This document shows, piece after piece, positions 4,867 to 12,676 of a stretch of DNA of 21,191 nucleotides. The notes under the pieces are model-generated. The model ran no database searches. It was not told where the DNA came from and worked only from the letters and a program-made list of their open reading frames with translations. Position 1 is the stretch's first letter; every line of letters begins with the position of its first letter. The position numbers and the translations under genes were made by a program. Origin of the DNA: a virus. The stretch spans positions 1 to 21,191 of the IMG/VR virus record IMGVR_UViG_3300044845_000343; one strand, 5' to 3'.

Positions 4867-5721
4867 ATGACCGCTTACAACAGCACCCGCGAACAGGCAG
4901 AAGCAACCGCGCAACAGTTCGCCGATTACGCAAGGGAGCTAGAAAGCGCAACACCGCAAACCCTGAAAAGGACTTGGGGCTTCGAGATTGAAACCCCCGA
5001 CGCCGACATAATCGCCAACCGACTAAGCCACGCCGAGGGGAGAGTTATAGATTGTAAACAGGACGGAAGCGTTACGGGAGGCAACCAAGAATGTGATTGT
5101 GATTGCCGTTCTTGTGTCTACCATGATTGTAATTGCGACAATTGCGAGGACAACAACGACGGAGAGCCAGAGCACGATTGCGGGAACTCGGAGTGTATGG
5201 GACAGTATCAGGAGCTAACCTCAATTGGAGGACTAGACACCACACACCCCGAAGCCTTAGACATACTCACCCGCTATGGCTTGGAGAATTGCGACATCAA
5301 CGAAAGTTGCGGGCTTCATGTTCATGTCTGGGCAGGGGACTTGACCCCCTTACAGGTCGCACGAGTCCTCACCATTTACCGCCTAAGCCAAGACACAATG
5401 AACACGCTGGCAGGGCGCTCTGGTGTCTACTACGCCCAGAACAACCCAACCGAACACGAGGACGCCACACGATTGGGACACAACCCAGACGGGCGCAAAT
5501 ATTGGGCCGTCAATGTGAACCCCTATTTCAACTACCTAAACAACGGGACAGGCGTGCCAACGATTGAGTTTAGGCAACACGAGGGAACCAACGACACCAG
5601 CCGAGTAAGGGCATGGGCTCGCCTAATGGTTGCTATCTTGGACTACGCCAAAACAGACCGCCCCTTGTATTGGATAGGCAAAGCAACCGACTTGAGGGAA
5701 TTGCTGACCGCCCTAATCTAG
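4867..5721 (+). CDS. Amidoligase (COOH-NH2 ligase family, Amidoligase_2-like) with Cys-rich insert
   Basis: A predicted ATP-dependent ligase joining a carboxyl to an amine. The 284-residue protein shows the family's motifs in order: GFEIET (38-43), DGS (66-68), QELTSI (115-120), CGLHVHV (148-154) and TIEFRQHEGT (232-241). Acidic and His residues in these blocks form the metal-ATP site in this glutamine-synthetase-like fold. Between DGS and QELTS lies an insert (about residues 76-110) with nine cysteines, including CxCxC, CxxC and DCNCDNC, which probably binds zinc. The family is known to co-occur with class II glutamine amidotransferases, and one lies divergently at 2948-4030. The peptide or wall substrate cannot be read from the sequence. 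The start has an AGAGAGAG purine run upstream. A terminator follows within 15 bases, so the gene is monocistronic. Its coding strand is notably C-rich. Confidence 0.82.
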   Translation: MTAYNSTREQAEATAQQFADYARELESATPQTLKRTWGFEIETPDADIIANRLSHAEGRVIDCKQDGSVTGGNQECDCDCRSCVYHDCNCDNCEDNNDGEPEHDCGNSECMGQYQELTSIGGLDTTHPEALDILTRYGLENCDINESCGLHVHVWAGDLTPLQVARVLTIYRLSQDTMNTLAGRSGVYYAQNNPTEHEDATRLGHNPDGRKYWAVNVNPYFNYLNNGTGVPTIEFRQHEGTNDTSRVRAWARLMVAILDYAKTDRPLYWIGKATDLRELLTALI

Positions 5722-5735
5722 CCCCAGACCGCCAG

Positions 5736-5771
5736 AGGGCGAGAGCGCAACCCCTAGCCTCTCGCCCTTTT
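5736..5771 (+). terminator. Intrinsic terminator after the amidoligase gene
   Basis: A perfect 10-bp stem AGGGCGAGAG (5736-5745) and CTCTCGCCCT (5759-5768) with a 13-base loop is followed by a short T-run (to 5771). It begins 15 bases after the amidoligase stop codon. Confidence 0.75.
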
Positions 5772-5880
5772 GGCACACCCAACCAAAGAAATCACTTTAT
5801 TGGTAATTTTTTAGCTCGTAACGAGTCTAGGAACCGTATGAGTTCAATCGCCAAAATCAGCCATTTAGGACCACCCCCCT

Positions 5881-5893
5881 TATAATAAGAAAC
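5881..5893 (+). promoter_or_regulatory. Consensus -10 box giving a leaderless start
   Basis: A perfect TATAAT at 5881-5886 is seven bases from the ATG at 5894, and there is no Shine-Dalgarno sequence. RNA initiated at normal distance would begin at the start codon itself. No clear -35 is present. It opens the rightward packaging operon. Confidence 0.6.
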
Positions 5894-6106
5894 ATGAAGT
5901 TCATTGTCAAAATGTGGGGGAGCGATCCCTTGATTTTTGACATCCGACTTTTTGATGGAGTAGACCGGGATGGCATAAATGTCTACATCTGCAGAGTCAA
6001 CAACGCAACATTTTATTTCGAGTCGAAAGCAGACGATGAAGTCTGGACCATCCTCGACAACGCAATCTTTGCACTAAAAGAATTCAGACAAAAAGAGGCG
6101 AGCTAA
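5894..6106 (+). CDS. Hypothetical protein opening the rightward operon
   Basis: A 70-residue protein beginning MKFIVKMWGSDPLIFD, with no recognised domain. It is probably a small alpha/beta protein: beta-like hydrophobic stretches in the first half and a helix at the end (WTILDNAIFALKEF). The start is chosen because a perfect TATAAT lies seven bases upstream, which fits leaderless initiation. It is the first gene of the packaging operon, two bases before the next gene, so it may serve terminase function or be unrelated cargo. Function is unknown. Confidence 0.65.
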   Translation: MKFIVKMWGSDPLIFDIRLFDGVDRDGINVYICRVNNATFYFESKADDEVWTILDNAIFALKEFRQKEAS

Positions 6107-6108
6107 AA

Positions 6109-6309
6109 ATGGCAGACTCAAAAAATTTCGCCACACAATTTTTGACCAAACCAGCATCAAGCAGATCACTCACCGACCCTGTGCCCGAAGAAGAACCTGC
6201 AGAGGAAACCGAACTGCCAACGCCTCAGTTAATGATTGACAGCCTGTACCAGATTCTGATGAAGCGCCTTGATGAGATCGAAGAAAAGATTGACAAACTA
6301 AATGGGTAA
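6109..6309 (+). CDS. Small coiled-coil protein upstream of the terminase genes
   Basis: A 66-residue protein with a disordered N-terminal half rich in Ser, Pro and Glu (PEEEPAEETELP) and a C-terminal helix (IDSLYQILMKRLDEIEEKIDKL) with the heptad spacing of a coiled coil. It starts two bases after the preceding stop and overlaps the small-terminase-like gene by eight bases, so translation is coupled. Small acidic coiled-coil proteins are common beside phage terminases, but I do not recognise a named family. A regulatory or oligomerisation role in packaging is conjecture. Confidence 0.65.
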   Translation: MADSKNFATQFLTKPASSRSLTDPVPEEEPAEETELPTPQLMIDSLYQILMKRLDEIEEKIDKLNG

Positions 6310-6799
6310 AGAAGTAGCAGCACTAGATGAGATTCTGCTACGCCTAGCAGCTAACGGTGCCTCAGCAGATGAGATCGAAAGACAAACTGGGATTCCGGCA
6401 GCGCAGGCTGTAATGCACATCAAGAAGATTCTGCAGTCGCGCGACATCTGGACCGAGTTTGAGCGCCGTCAGCTTTTGCTTCGAGAACTAAACGAACTCA
6501 AAGAGTCAATGCGCCAGAACGCGCTGGAGATGAAAGACCCGCAATCAGCACGCCTGTTGTTGCAGACGCTACAGACAATCGCCCAAAGGTTAGATTCTGA
6601 ACAAAAGCAGTTGGATGTCGACATCGTGAAGGTAACCGAACACCAAGCTAAGGTGATGGGCCGGGCGTTTGACATTGCGTTGAATTACATGAAGACTGAG
6701 TTGATGAAGCTCTACCCCGAGGTGTCTCGCGGGGAGCTGGATTCGATTGCACAAGAAGGTTTGATTAAAGCAAAGTACGACCTAGCTGCGGAGAAGTAA
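6302..6799 (+). CDS. Putative terminase small subunit
   Basis: A 165-residue helical protein. Residues about 8-45 look like a helix-turn-helix (EILLRLAANGASADEIERQTGIPAAQAVMHIKKIL, split as helix, ASADEI turn, recognition helix). Residues about 50-115 look like a long charged coiled coil, the usual plan of small terminases that recognise pac or cos DNA and oligomerise. It lies two genes upstream of TerL and shares coupled overlaps with both neighbours. The call rests on architecture and position because small terminases diverge strongly in sequence. An alternative is another DNA-binding packaging accessory. Confidence 0.65.
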   Translation: MGKEVAALDEILLRLAANGASADEIERQTGIPAAQAVMHIKKILQSRDIWTEFERRQLLLRELNELKESMRQNALEMKDPQSARLLLQTLQTIAQRLDSEQKQLDVDIVKVTEHQAKVMGRAFDIALNYMKTELMKLYPEVSRGELDSIAQEGLIKAKYDLAAEK

Positions 6800-7023
6800 T
6801 GTCGATAAGCGAAACCTGCAGTTGCGGGGCATCTTTCAGTGCCGAGCGTAATGACGAGCTGAAGTTGCTAAACCAGTGGCGTGAACAGCACAAGTGCTCT
6901 TACCCCAAGCAAGGCGATTTGGCAATCATGGATACCTCTAGAAATGAATTAGCGCCTGACTTTATCGAGCCTGAACTGCACATTGGATTCAGGCGTACTG
7001 AGGAAGATGACGACGATGATTGA
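6799..7023 (+). CDS. Small Cys-containing protein beside TerL
   Basis: A 74-residue protein with CSCGASF near the N-terminus (Cys7, Cys9) and a later HKC (His32-Cys34), a probable small zinc-binding module. It ends in a run of Glu and Asp. The start overlaps the previous TAA by one base (TAATG), and its end overlaps the chosen TerL start by eight bases. Zinc-knuckle proteins of this size next to terminases may be HNH remnants or packaging accessories. The HNH catalytic motif itself is absent here. Function is unknown. Confidence 0.65.
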   Translation: MSISETCSCGASFSAERNDELKLLNQWREQHKCSYPKQGDLAIMDTSRNELAPDFIEPELHIGFRRTEEDDDDD

Positions 7024-8548
7024 TGACGTAATCGACAGCGTTGTAAAAGACCTGCAGACAAAATCTAAACAAGAACTTTACTATGATGACCCAGTGCTTT
7101 GGGCAGAAGAAGTTCTCGGCGCTGAGCTGTACTCCAAGCAAAAGGAAATGCTGCGCTCACTTGCTGCCAACAAACGCACCGCAGTAAAAAGCGCCCACTC
7201 AACTGGCAAGAGCTACACAATGGGAATCGCCGCTTGCTGGTGGGTTGCAACCCGTGGACCGAACTCGCTAGTTGTGTCAACCGCCCCGACCTACGCACAG
7301 GTAAATAAGATTCTTTGGGAAGAAATCCGCAAGCACTACGTGGAGCACAACTTGCCCGGCAAGATTACCCAAGGTGACGAATGGAAAGTCCCGGTCGAAG
7401 GTTATGACGAAAAGGGAAACAAGCGCGTAATTGAAAAGCAGGTTGCCTTTGGGCGAAGACCTGCCGACATGGACATGAGCGCGTTCCAAGGTTTGCACCG
7501 ACCTGATGGTGTTTTGTTTTTAATTGACGAGGCAGTTGGTTGCCCGGAGATGATCTTTACCGCAGCAGAAGTTAACACCACCGCTGAGAACTGTCGCATC
7601 CTTGCAATTGCTAACCCTGATGATTACCAGAGCGCATTTGGGAAAATCTTTAAGCGCAATGACCAGACCTGGAATCAGATGACGATCTCCGCGATGGACA
7701 CCCCAAACTTTACCGGTGAGCCAGTGTCTAAAAAACTTGGTGAGCTTTTGCCACAGCCAAACTGGGTTGAGGACATGAAGACCCAGTGGGGAGAGGAAAG
7801 CTCCAGATTCAAGAGCAAGATTCTCGCTGAGTTTCCAGAAGAGTCCGACTCAATGTTCTTTACTCAAACCGCAATTGACAAAGCTGTGGATTGCGACCTG
7901 CCAGAGAACATGGACATCCCTTGCGTAATGGGCGTTGACGTTGCTCGCATGGGTGATGACTACAACAGCATTTACATCAACCGTGGTGGCAGACTCCGCT
8001 TGCACTCAACTTGGAACAAAGTGACTTTGACCGAAACCGCTGGGCGAATCCACAGGGCTGCAATTGACAACGCGGCTACCGAAGTGCGTATTGACGGCTC
8101 GGGAATCGGTGCCGGTGTGATTGACATCCTGATGAACGACTCAAGCTACGACCGCAAGAGCTACAGGGTAATCTCAATGATTGGTTCTGGTAAATCCCCA
8201 GATACTTTGCGCTGGCTAAACGCTCGTGCTTTGTATTACGACCAGATGCGAGAAAAGATGCAGCAGGGCGTACTGGACATTGACTTTGATGACCAGAAGC
8301 TACTAGATGAAATGCTGATGATTAAGTTTAAGTTCTCCCCCAAAGGTGGAATCCAGATTGAATCCAAGGATGACATGCGCTCTCGCGGAATGAAATCCCC
8401 TGACAATTTGGATGCTGCAGTCTACGCCTGCGGAGAGATTAGCGCGATTGTTGACAATCCTTATGCCGATTATGAGCAGGGAACTATCTTTAATCTTGAC
8501 CCATGGGCCATGCTTGAGATGGGCGATAGACGCGGAATGCCGCTATAA
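7016..8548 (+). CDS. terL: Terminase large subunit (packaging ATPase and nuclease)
   Basis: This motor protein pumps DNA into the prohead and cuts it. A Walker A-type loop lies at about residues 58-66 (KSAHSTGKS), followed by TAPTYAQV, a Walker B LFLIDEA with catalytic Glu, and the coupling motif AIANPDD. The C-terminal RNase H-like nuclease has its first Asp in MGVDVARMGDD, a second acidic site in VRIDGSG and a third in DNLDAAV. At 510 residues it is complete. The ATG at 7016 is preferred over 7007 and 6983 because a GAGGA Shine-Dalgarno sequence is well spaced for it, and because it gives the same eight-base overlap seen at 6302. It lies directly before the portal gene, the standard packaging order. 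Confidence 0.95.
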   Translation: MIDDVIDSVVKDLQTKSKQELYYDDPVLWAEEVLGAELYSKQKEMLRSLAANKRTAVKSAHSTGKSYTMGIAACWWVATRGPNSLVVSTAPTYAQVNKILWEEIRKHYVEHNLPGKITQGDEWKVPVEGYDEKGNKRVIEKQVAFGRRPADMDMSAFQGLHRPDGVLFLIDEAVGCPEMIFTAAEVNTTAENCRILAIANPDDYQSAFGKIFKRNDQTWNQMTISAMDTPNFTGEPVSKKLGELLPQPNWVEDMKTQWGEESSRFKSKILAEFPEESDSMFFTQTAIDKAVDCDLPENMDIPCVMGVDVARMGDDYNSIYINRGGRLRLHSTWNKVTLTETAGRIHRAAIDNAATEVRIDGSGIGAGVIDILMNDSSYDRKSYRVISMIGSGKSPDTLRWLNARALYYDQMREKMQQGVLDIDFDDQKLLDEMLMIKFKFSPKGGIQIESKDDMRSRGMKSPDNLDAAVYACGEISAIVDNPYADYEQGTIFNLDPWAMLEMGDRRGMPL

Positions 8549-8552
8549 AGCA

Positions 8553-8567
8553 TGATAGAATAACTTT
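8553..8567 (+). promoter_or_regulatory. Extended -10 promoter giving a leaderless portal mRNA
   Basis: TGATAGAAT (8553-8561) is a TG-N extended -10 element. The portal ATG at 8568 is only six bases after it and has no Shine-Dalgarno sequence. No -35 is visible. The same TG-R-TAGAATA sequence recurs at 10037, 13316 and 14923. Confidence 0.55.
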
Positions 8568-10016
8568 ATGGAAGATAATCTAGACATTTCTGCTCTTAAT
8601 GAGCAATTTAAGCGACTTGAAACCGAAAATTTCGAACTTTCTGAGAGTTTAGCTAATCTTTCTATGATGCTAGACAACCAAGGTTGGAATCCTCTTTATG
8701 ATTCACAAAAGGGCGGAATCCTTCTTGAGGATCTAAAACGCGCTTCACTGCAGCTTCGAGAGCTTGCAATTGGCAATCCACTAATAAAACGAGGCGCAAA
8801 GTTACGCTCATCTTACGTGTGGAGCCGTGGAGTTAACTTCCCTAGAGTCAATTCCAGAGTTCGCAACAAGATGTTTAGCACACAAAACGAGCGTTTTATC
8901 TTCTCATCTGAGGCTTACGAAGAGCTAGAGATGGCAGCTTACACAGACGGCAACGTCTTCCTGCTTGGTCGTGACAGTGATACACAGTTCACTCGCATCC
9001 CACTATCTGAGATCAGCGGAGTAATGACCGACCCTGACAACAACGAAATTGTTTGGGCTTTCCGCAGAACTTGGGACCGCAAGAACGGTCCGATTACCAA
9101 AGAGATTATTCGCTGGTACTACACAGACAGCTATCCTTCAAACCGCCGTCGTGCAACTAACGTTCAGAACTCTGCTGGAATTAACGAGATCGCCGAGACC
9201 GGCTACACAATGTTTTACCATTCCTTCAACCGTCAGGTTGGTTGGACATTTGGAGTTCCTGACGCGCTATCTGTAATTGCTTGGGCCAGACTGTACCGTG
9301 AGTTCCTAGAGAACGGTGCAATCATGACTAAAGCTTTGGCACAGTTTGCCTACAAGCTTTCTTCAAAGGGTCGCAGCGGAATCTCAAACGCTGCAGCCAA
9401 GATCGCAGTACCAGATGGTCAGGCTAACCGAGTTGGTGCAACCGCTGCTATGGGTAGCGATGTTGACCTAATCCCAATGCCTAAGGCTGGAGCTGGATAC
9501 GACTTCGAAAGCGGTAAGTCCCTAGCTTCTATGATTGCTTCTGGTTTGGAAGTTTCGGTTGTTGCACTTCTTGCAGACCCAGGAACCTCTGGTTCTTACA
9601 GCACTGCACAGACTCTTGACACCCCGACCCAGAAGGCTATGGAAGTCCGTCAAAGATCTTGGGCCTCACTAATGAAGCGGATTTTGCGCTACTTGGGTGC
9701 TCCAAACGAGATGGAAATTACTTGGCCTTCAATCGAAACCGAGCCTACACACCGTATGGTTCAGGCGCTTTCGATGGCTTGGGAATCTGGAATCTTGGAA
9801 GCTGATGAGTTCCGTATGGCAATCCTTGACATCCTTGATATTGTGCCAGTTCAGGTCACTCCGCCTCGTGGCGTAATGATGCCAAACAACGTTGAGTACG
9901 CAGCAAGCACAACCAACGATGCACCTGCAAATGGTGTGACACCATCGCAAGGTAACTCTGGTGCAGTCGGCGCACTTGCAGATGGCGACAACGAGCTCCG
10001 CGATAATAATCTCTAA
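8568..10016 (+). CDS. Portal protein
   Basis: The dodecameric portal forms the head vertex through which DNA passes and on which TerL docks. The 482-residue length, its place immediately after terL and before the capsid protease, and its content support this. Seen features are an N-terminal coiled coil (about 1-35), a wing region with GNPLIKRGAKLRSSYVWSRG, a FTRIPLSEISGVMTDP beta segment, and a helical stem/clip with GTSGSYSTAQTLDTP near residues 343-357, a motif typical of actinophage portals. The C-terminal 50 residues are Asn/Gly/Ala-rich and probably disordered. The start is set by the extended -10 six bases upstream, and the next gene begins after 59 bases. Confidence 0.88.
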   Translation: MEDNLDISALNEQFKRLETENFELSESLANLSMMLDNQGWNPLYDSQKGGILLEDLKRASLQLRELAIGNPLIKRGAKLRSSYVWSRGVNFPRVNSRVRNKMFSTQNERFIFSSEAYEELEMAAYTDGNVFLLGRDSDTQFTRIPLSEISGVMTDPDNNEIVWAFRRTWDRKNGPITKEIIRWYYTDSYPSNRRRATNVQNSAGINEIAETGYTMFYHSFNRQVGWTFGVPDALSVIAWARLYREFLENGAIMTKALAQFAYKLSSKGRSGISNAAAKIAVPDGQANRVGATAAMGSDVDLIPMPKAGAGYDFESGKSLASMIASGLEVSVVALLADPGTSGSYSTAQTLDTPTQKAMEVRQRSWASLMKRILRYLGAPNEMEITWPSIETEPTHRMVQALSMAWESGILEADEFRMAILDILDIVPVQVTPPRGVMMPNNVEYAASTTNDAPANGVTPSQGNSGAVGALADGDNELRDNNL

Positions 10017-10036
10017 AAGTTTTCGAATCACCCATG

Positions 10037-10045
10037 TGGTAGAAT
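10037..10045 (+). promoter_or_regulatory. Extended -10 promoter upstream of the protease gene
   Basis: TGGTAGAAT, identical in type to the boxes at 8553, 13316 and 14923, lies about 30 bases before the ATG at 10076. Unlike the portal gene, this start also has a Shine-Dalgarno sequence (TTGGAG). A second promoter here would allow the head genes to be expressed above portal level. Confidence 0.5.
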
Positions 10046-10075
10046 AACTTTTAGGTAATTACTTATTGGAGTCAT

Positions 10076-11080
10076 ATGGCAATTGAACTAAAAGAGAACT
10101 TGCCCCTATCCACAATTTCCGAATCCTCAGGCATGACCAAGCGCAAAAAAAGGCGTTGGGAAGCCAAAGTCATCGAATCTGGATGGGGCTCTTCTGGCTA
10201 TTACGGCGCTTCAATGCTTGCCGAGTTTGGTCCAAAAGTTTTTAAAGCTGGAACAAAAGTTTTTATGAACCACCCATCCGCAAGTGAAGCATCAGATCGC
10301 CCAGAGCGCGATGTTCACCAGCTTGCAGGCAAACTTGTTTCTGACGCTGTATTCCGTGAAAGCGGTCTGTACGCAGAAATTGAATTTTACTCGCATTACG
10401 CGCCAATCATTGAAGAGATGGCAGATGATGTTGGGTTATCAATCCACGCTCTAGGCAACGCTGTAGAAGGCGAAGCAGAGGGTCGGCAGGGACCAATCAT
10501 TGAATCGCTTGTTGAAGACCCCTTCACAAGTGTTGATGTGGTCACAGTAGCCGGAGCTGGCGGAAAATTCGTCGCTCTACTAGAAAGCTACAAACGAATA
10601 GGCGAAGCTGCAGAATTTGTAGCAGAAGCCGATACGGAAGGAAATGGAATGTCTATTACCAAGGAAGAATTTGATGCAGCTATTGCTGACCTCAAAGAGA
10701 CCTTCGTTGAGACTCTAAGCCCACTACGCGAATCGGTTTCGGTTCTTGTAGAGGCAGCTACCCCTGCCGAGACAGAAGCAACTGAAGAAGTAGAAGCAGA
10801 AGTTGCAGATGCCCTCGACCCAGTAGAGGTTGCAGAGAAGTTCAACGAGTCAGGACTGCCAAAGGTTGCGCTTTCACGCGTAGCAGAGGCACTAAAGTCC
10901 GAATCTAACACCAAATCAGTTGACGAGCTAATCACCGAAGAAAAGGCTTACGCCGACGCTATTCGTGCCGATGTAGCAGCAGCTGAAGAGACTGTTGGAT
11001 CTGTTCACGAAGCAAAAACTACATCCTTTGCGGATGAGTTTTCTGCAATCACCAGCCGCATCGCCGGCGCAAGAAAGTAA
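10076..11080 (+). CDS. Capsid maturation protease fused to scaffold domain
   Basis: The N-terminal domain (about residues 25-170) matches phage head-maturation serine proteases of herpesvirus-assemblin type fold. It has a MNHPS segment (His66), a RPERDVHQLAG segment, GLSIHALG with the likely nucleophile Ser122, and the strand SVDVVTVAGAGG (152-163). Residues about 192-334 are acidic and helical (ETFVETLSPLRESVSVL, EATEEVEAEVADAL, AADVAAAEETVG-like stretches), the usual form of an internal scaffold removed during maturation. The gene lies between portal and capsid genes, as expected. An internal ATG at 10649 with its own ribosome binding site may give a separate scaffold. The Ser/His assignment is by pattern and has not been verified by alignment. 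Confidence 0.82.
   Translation: MAIELKENLPLSTISESSGMTKRKKRRWEAKVIESGWGSSGYYGASMLAEFGPKVFKAGTKVFMNHPSASEASDRPERDVHQLAGKLVSDAVFRESGLYAEIEFYSHYAPIIEEMADDVGLSIHALGNAVEGEAEGRQGPIIESLVEDPFTSVDVVTVAGAGGKFVALLESYKRIGEAAEFVAEADTEGNGMSITKEEFDAAIADLKETFVETLSPLRESVSVLVEAATPAETEATEEVEAEVADALDPVEVAEKFNESGLPKVALSRVAEALKSESNTKSVDELITEEKAYADAIRADVAAAEETVGSVHEAKTTSFADEFSAITSRIAGARK
10649..11080 (+). CDS. Possible internally initiated scaffold protein
   Basis: Within the protease gene an in-frame ATG at 10649 is preceded by AAGGA at six bases spacing, a better ribosome binding site than many true starts here. It would give a 143-residue protein (MSITKEEFDAAIADL...) that is exactly the scaffold part without the protease. 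Lambda C/Nu3 uses the same in-frame nested arrangement. Direct evidence is only the site and the domain boundary. Confidence 0.4.
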   Translation: MSITKEEFDAAIADLKETFVETLSPLRESVSVLVEAATPAETEATEEVEAEVADALDPVEVAEKFNESGLPKVALSRVAEALKSESNTKSVDELITEEKAYADAIRADVAAAEETVGSVHEAKTTSFADEFSAITSRIAGARK

Positions 11081-11091
11081 GGAAAAAGTAA

Positions 11092-11442
11092 ATGGCTCTT
11101 AATGAAATTTACAAAGATGCAAACAGTCTTGTTTTCCCGGTCAACACTGCAGTAGTATCAGGCAATGTTGTTAAGGTTGGAGACATTGTTGGAGTTGCAG
11201 AAAACAGCGCCGTAACAGGTTCAGACGGCAACAAGTACGCTACTCTAAAGCTAGATGGTGCATTCCAGATGGCATCTAAGTCTGGCGACACATTTACCGT
11301 GGGTGCAAAGGCATATGGTGTTGCTAACAGCACCACCGGAATCATCCCTGAGGCTCAGGTTTCAGCAACTAGCGCAAAGCTAATCGGTCACGTAATCAAG
11401 GTAATCACTGGTTTCGTAGTCGTTCGCTTGGCACAGAACTAA
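11092..11442 (+). CDS. Capsid decoration protein (DUF2190-like)
   Basis: A 116-residue beta-rich protein. The pattern VSGNVVKVGDIVGVAEN ... GAFQMASKSGDTFTVGAKAYGV ... IGHVIK is that of the DUF2190 family of capsid stabilising or decoration proteins, which trimerise on the outside of the head. Length and place between the protease/scaffold and the major capsid gene fit. An AAGGA ribosome binding site precedes the ATG. It follows the protease gene by 11 bases in the same operon. Confidence 0.82.
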   Translation: MALNEIYKDANSLVFPVNTAVVSGNVVKVGDIVGVAENSAVTGSDGNKYATLKLDGAFQMASKSGDTFTVGAKAYGVANSTTGIIPEAQVSATSAKLIGHVIKVITGFVVVRLAQN

Positions 11443-11455
11443 GGAATAGGTAAAA

Positions 11456-12562
11456 ATGACCGAAAACATCACATCACGTCAGGTTGAGGCGGCGAAACTT
11501 CTCGAAGGTGCGCTACGCGGAGACCGCAACGACAGAATCAAGCTTCAGGAAGGTATCGCAACTAGCGACCTACCAGTTCAGCTTGCACCAGTTATCAACA
11601 AAATCTTGTTCCAGAACTACCAGGAGATTCCAAAGGTCTGGGACCAGTTCGCAACTCGTATTGTTGTAGATGACTTCCGCAAGCAGGAATACCTAAACCT
11701 TCGCTACGAAGACAAGGGACTAGACAACCAGGGCGACAAGTTCCGCGATGGTTCTCTACCTACCGTTGGCGAGTTCGACGAGTACCCAACTGCTGGATTC
11801 TTCTCAGTAACTGAGACAGACTTCGCAGTCAAGAAGGCTGGACAGAGAATTCGTTTCTCATGGGAAGCTGTTGTCAACGACAACAACATCTCAGTCCTAG
11901 AGCGTCTACCTATCGAGCTAGCTCAGAAGGCTGCCGGTAAGGAAGATGAGGAAGTTACCAAGCAGCTTGTAACTTCTTCTGGTCTAAACACCACCAACTT
12001 CAAGTCAGGTAACAACAACTTGTTCTCTGGAAACGGTGCACTAACCCTAGAGAACCTAGAGAAGGCTGTCGAAGCTGCTAACCTACAGCAGTACAACGGC
12101 AAGATCATTCAGCCAGTTACTCAGTTCGCATTGGTAATCCCACGCGCACTTGAGATGACTGCTCGCAGAATCTTCTCTGTTCAGGAAATCCGCACTCAGA
12201 ACGGAACCGGAGCTGGTTCAACAGTAACCATCACTGGCAACCCACTAAACGCATCTACATTCAACATCGTTGTAAACGACTGGTTGACTAAGATCAACTC
12301 TGGTGCAGGTGCCTACTGGTTCCTAATCCCAACCCCATCAGCAACCCTAAACCCAAGCGTTGTGCTTGGATTCCTACGCGGATACGAGACTCCAGAGCTT
12401 CGTGTTAAGGCTGCAGCTGGAAACTACGCAGGAGGCGGAGCTGTCCCAGACAACTACGGTTCCTTCGAGAATGACGACTGGCAGATGAGAATCCGCCACA
12501 CCGCAACCGGTGGATTCTTCATTCCAGCAGGTACCCTAGTCTCCACAGGAGCAGGTTCCTAA
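11456..12562 (+). CDS. Major capsid protein
   Basis: A 368-residue protein in the canonical place after protease/scaffold and decoration genes, preceded by an AAGGAATAGG ribosome binding site. The N-terminal 60 residues are helical and charged. Then come the aromatic/acidic segment GEFDEYPTAGFFSVTETDFAVKK (around 100-130, written here only as a landmark for the E-loop/P-domain region of HK97 folds), the spine helix LPIELAQKAAGKEDEEVTKQL and a C-terminal beta region (DNYGSFENDDWQMRIRHTATGG). DWQMRIRH-type endings are common in actinophage HK97-fold capsids. It is immediately followed by a strong terminator. No obvious protease cleavage site is assigned. Confidence 0.88.
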   Translation: MTENITSRQVEAAKLLEGALRGDRNDRIKLQEGIATSDLPVQLAPVINKILFQNYQEIPKVWDQFATRIVVDDFRKQEYLNLRYEDKGLDNQGDKFRDGSLPTVGEFDEYPTAGFFSVTETDFAVKKAGQRIRFSWEAVVNDNNISVLERLPIELAQKAAGKEDEEVTKQLVTSSGLNTTNFKSGNNNLFSGNGALTLENLEKAVEAANLQQYNGKIIQPVTQFALVIPRALEMTARRIFSVQEIRTQNGTGAGSTVTITGNPLNASTFNIVVNDWLTKINSGAGAYWFLIPTPSATLNPSVVLGFLRGYETPELRVKAAAGNYAGGGAVPDNYGSFENDDWQMRIRHTATGGFFIPAGTLVSTGAGS

Positions 12563-12576
12563 GAAGTAAATAAAAG

Positions 12577-12613
12577 ACCCCCACATAGGCGCTTGCTTGT
12601 GTGGGGGTTTTTT
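12577..12613 (+). terminator. Strong intrinsic terminator after the capsid gene
   Basis: The perfect stem ACCCCCACA (12577-12585) and TGTGGGGGT (12600-12608) with a 14-base loop is followed by an uninterrupted T-run to 12613. It begins 14 bases after the capsid stop and ends the head operon. Confidence 0.9.
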
Positions 12614-12676
12614 ACTAAGATAACTGAATAGCTCAAAAATGACCCTAGTACTAACGCAAGGAAAGGTAAGGTCACT

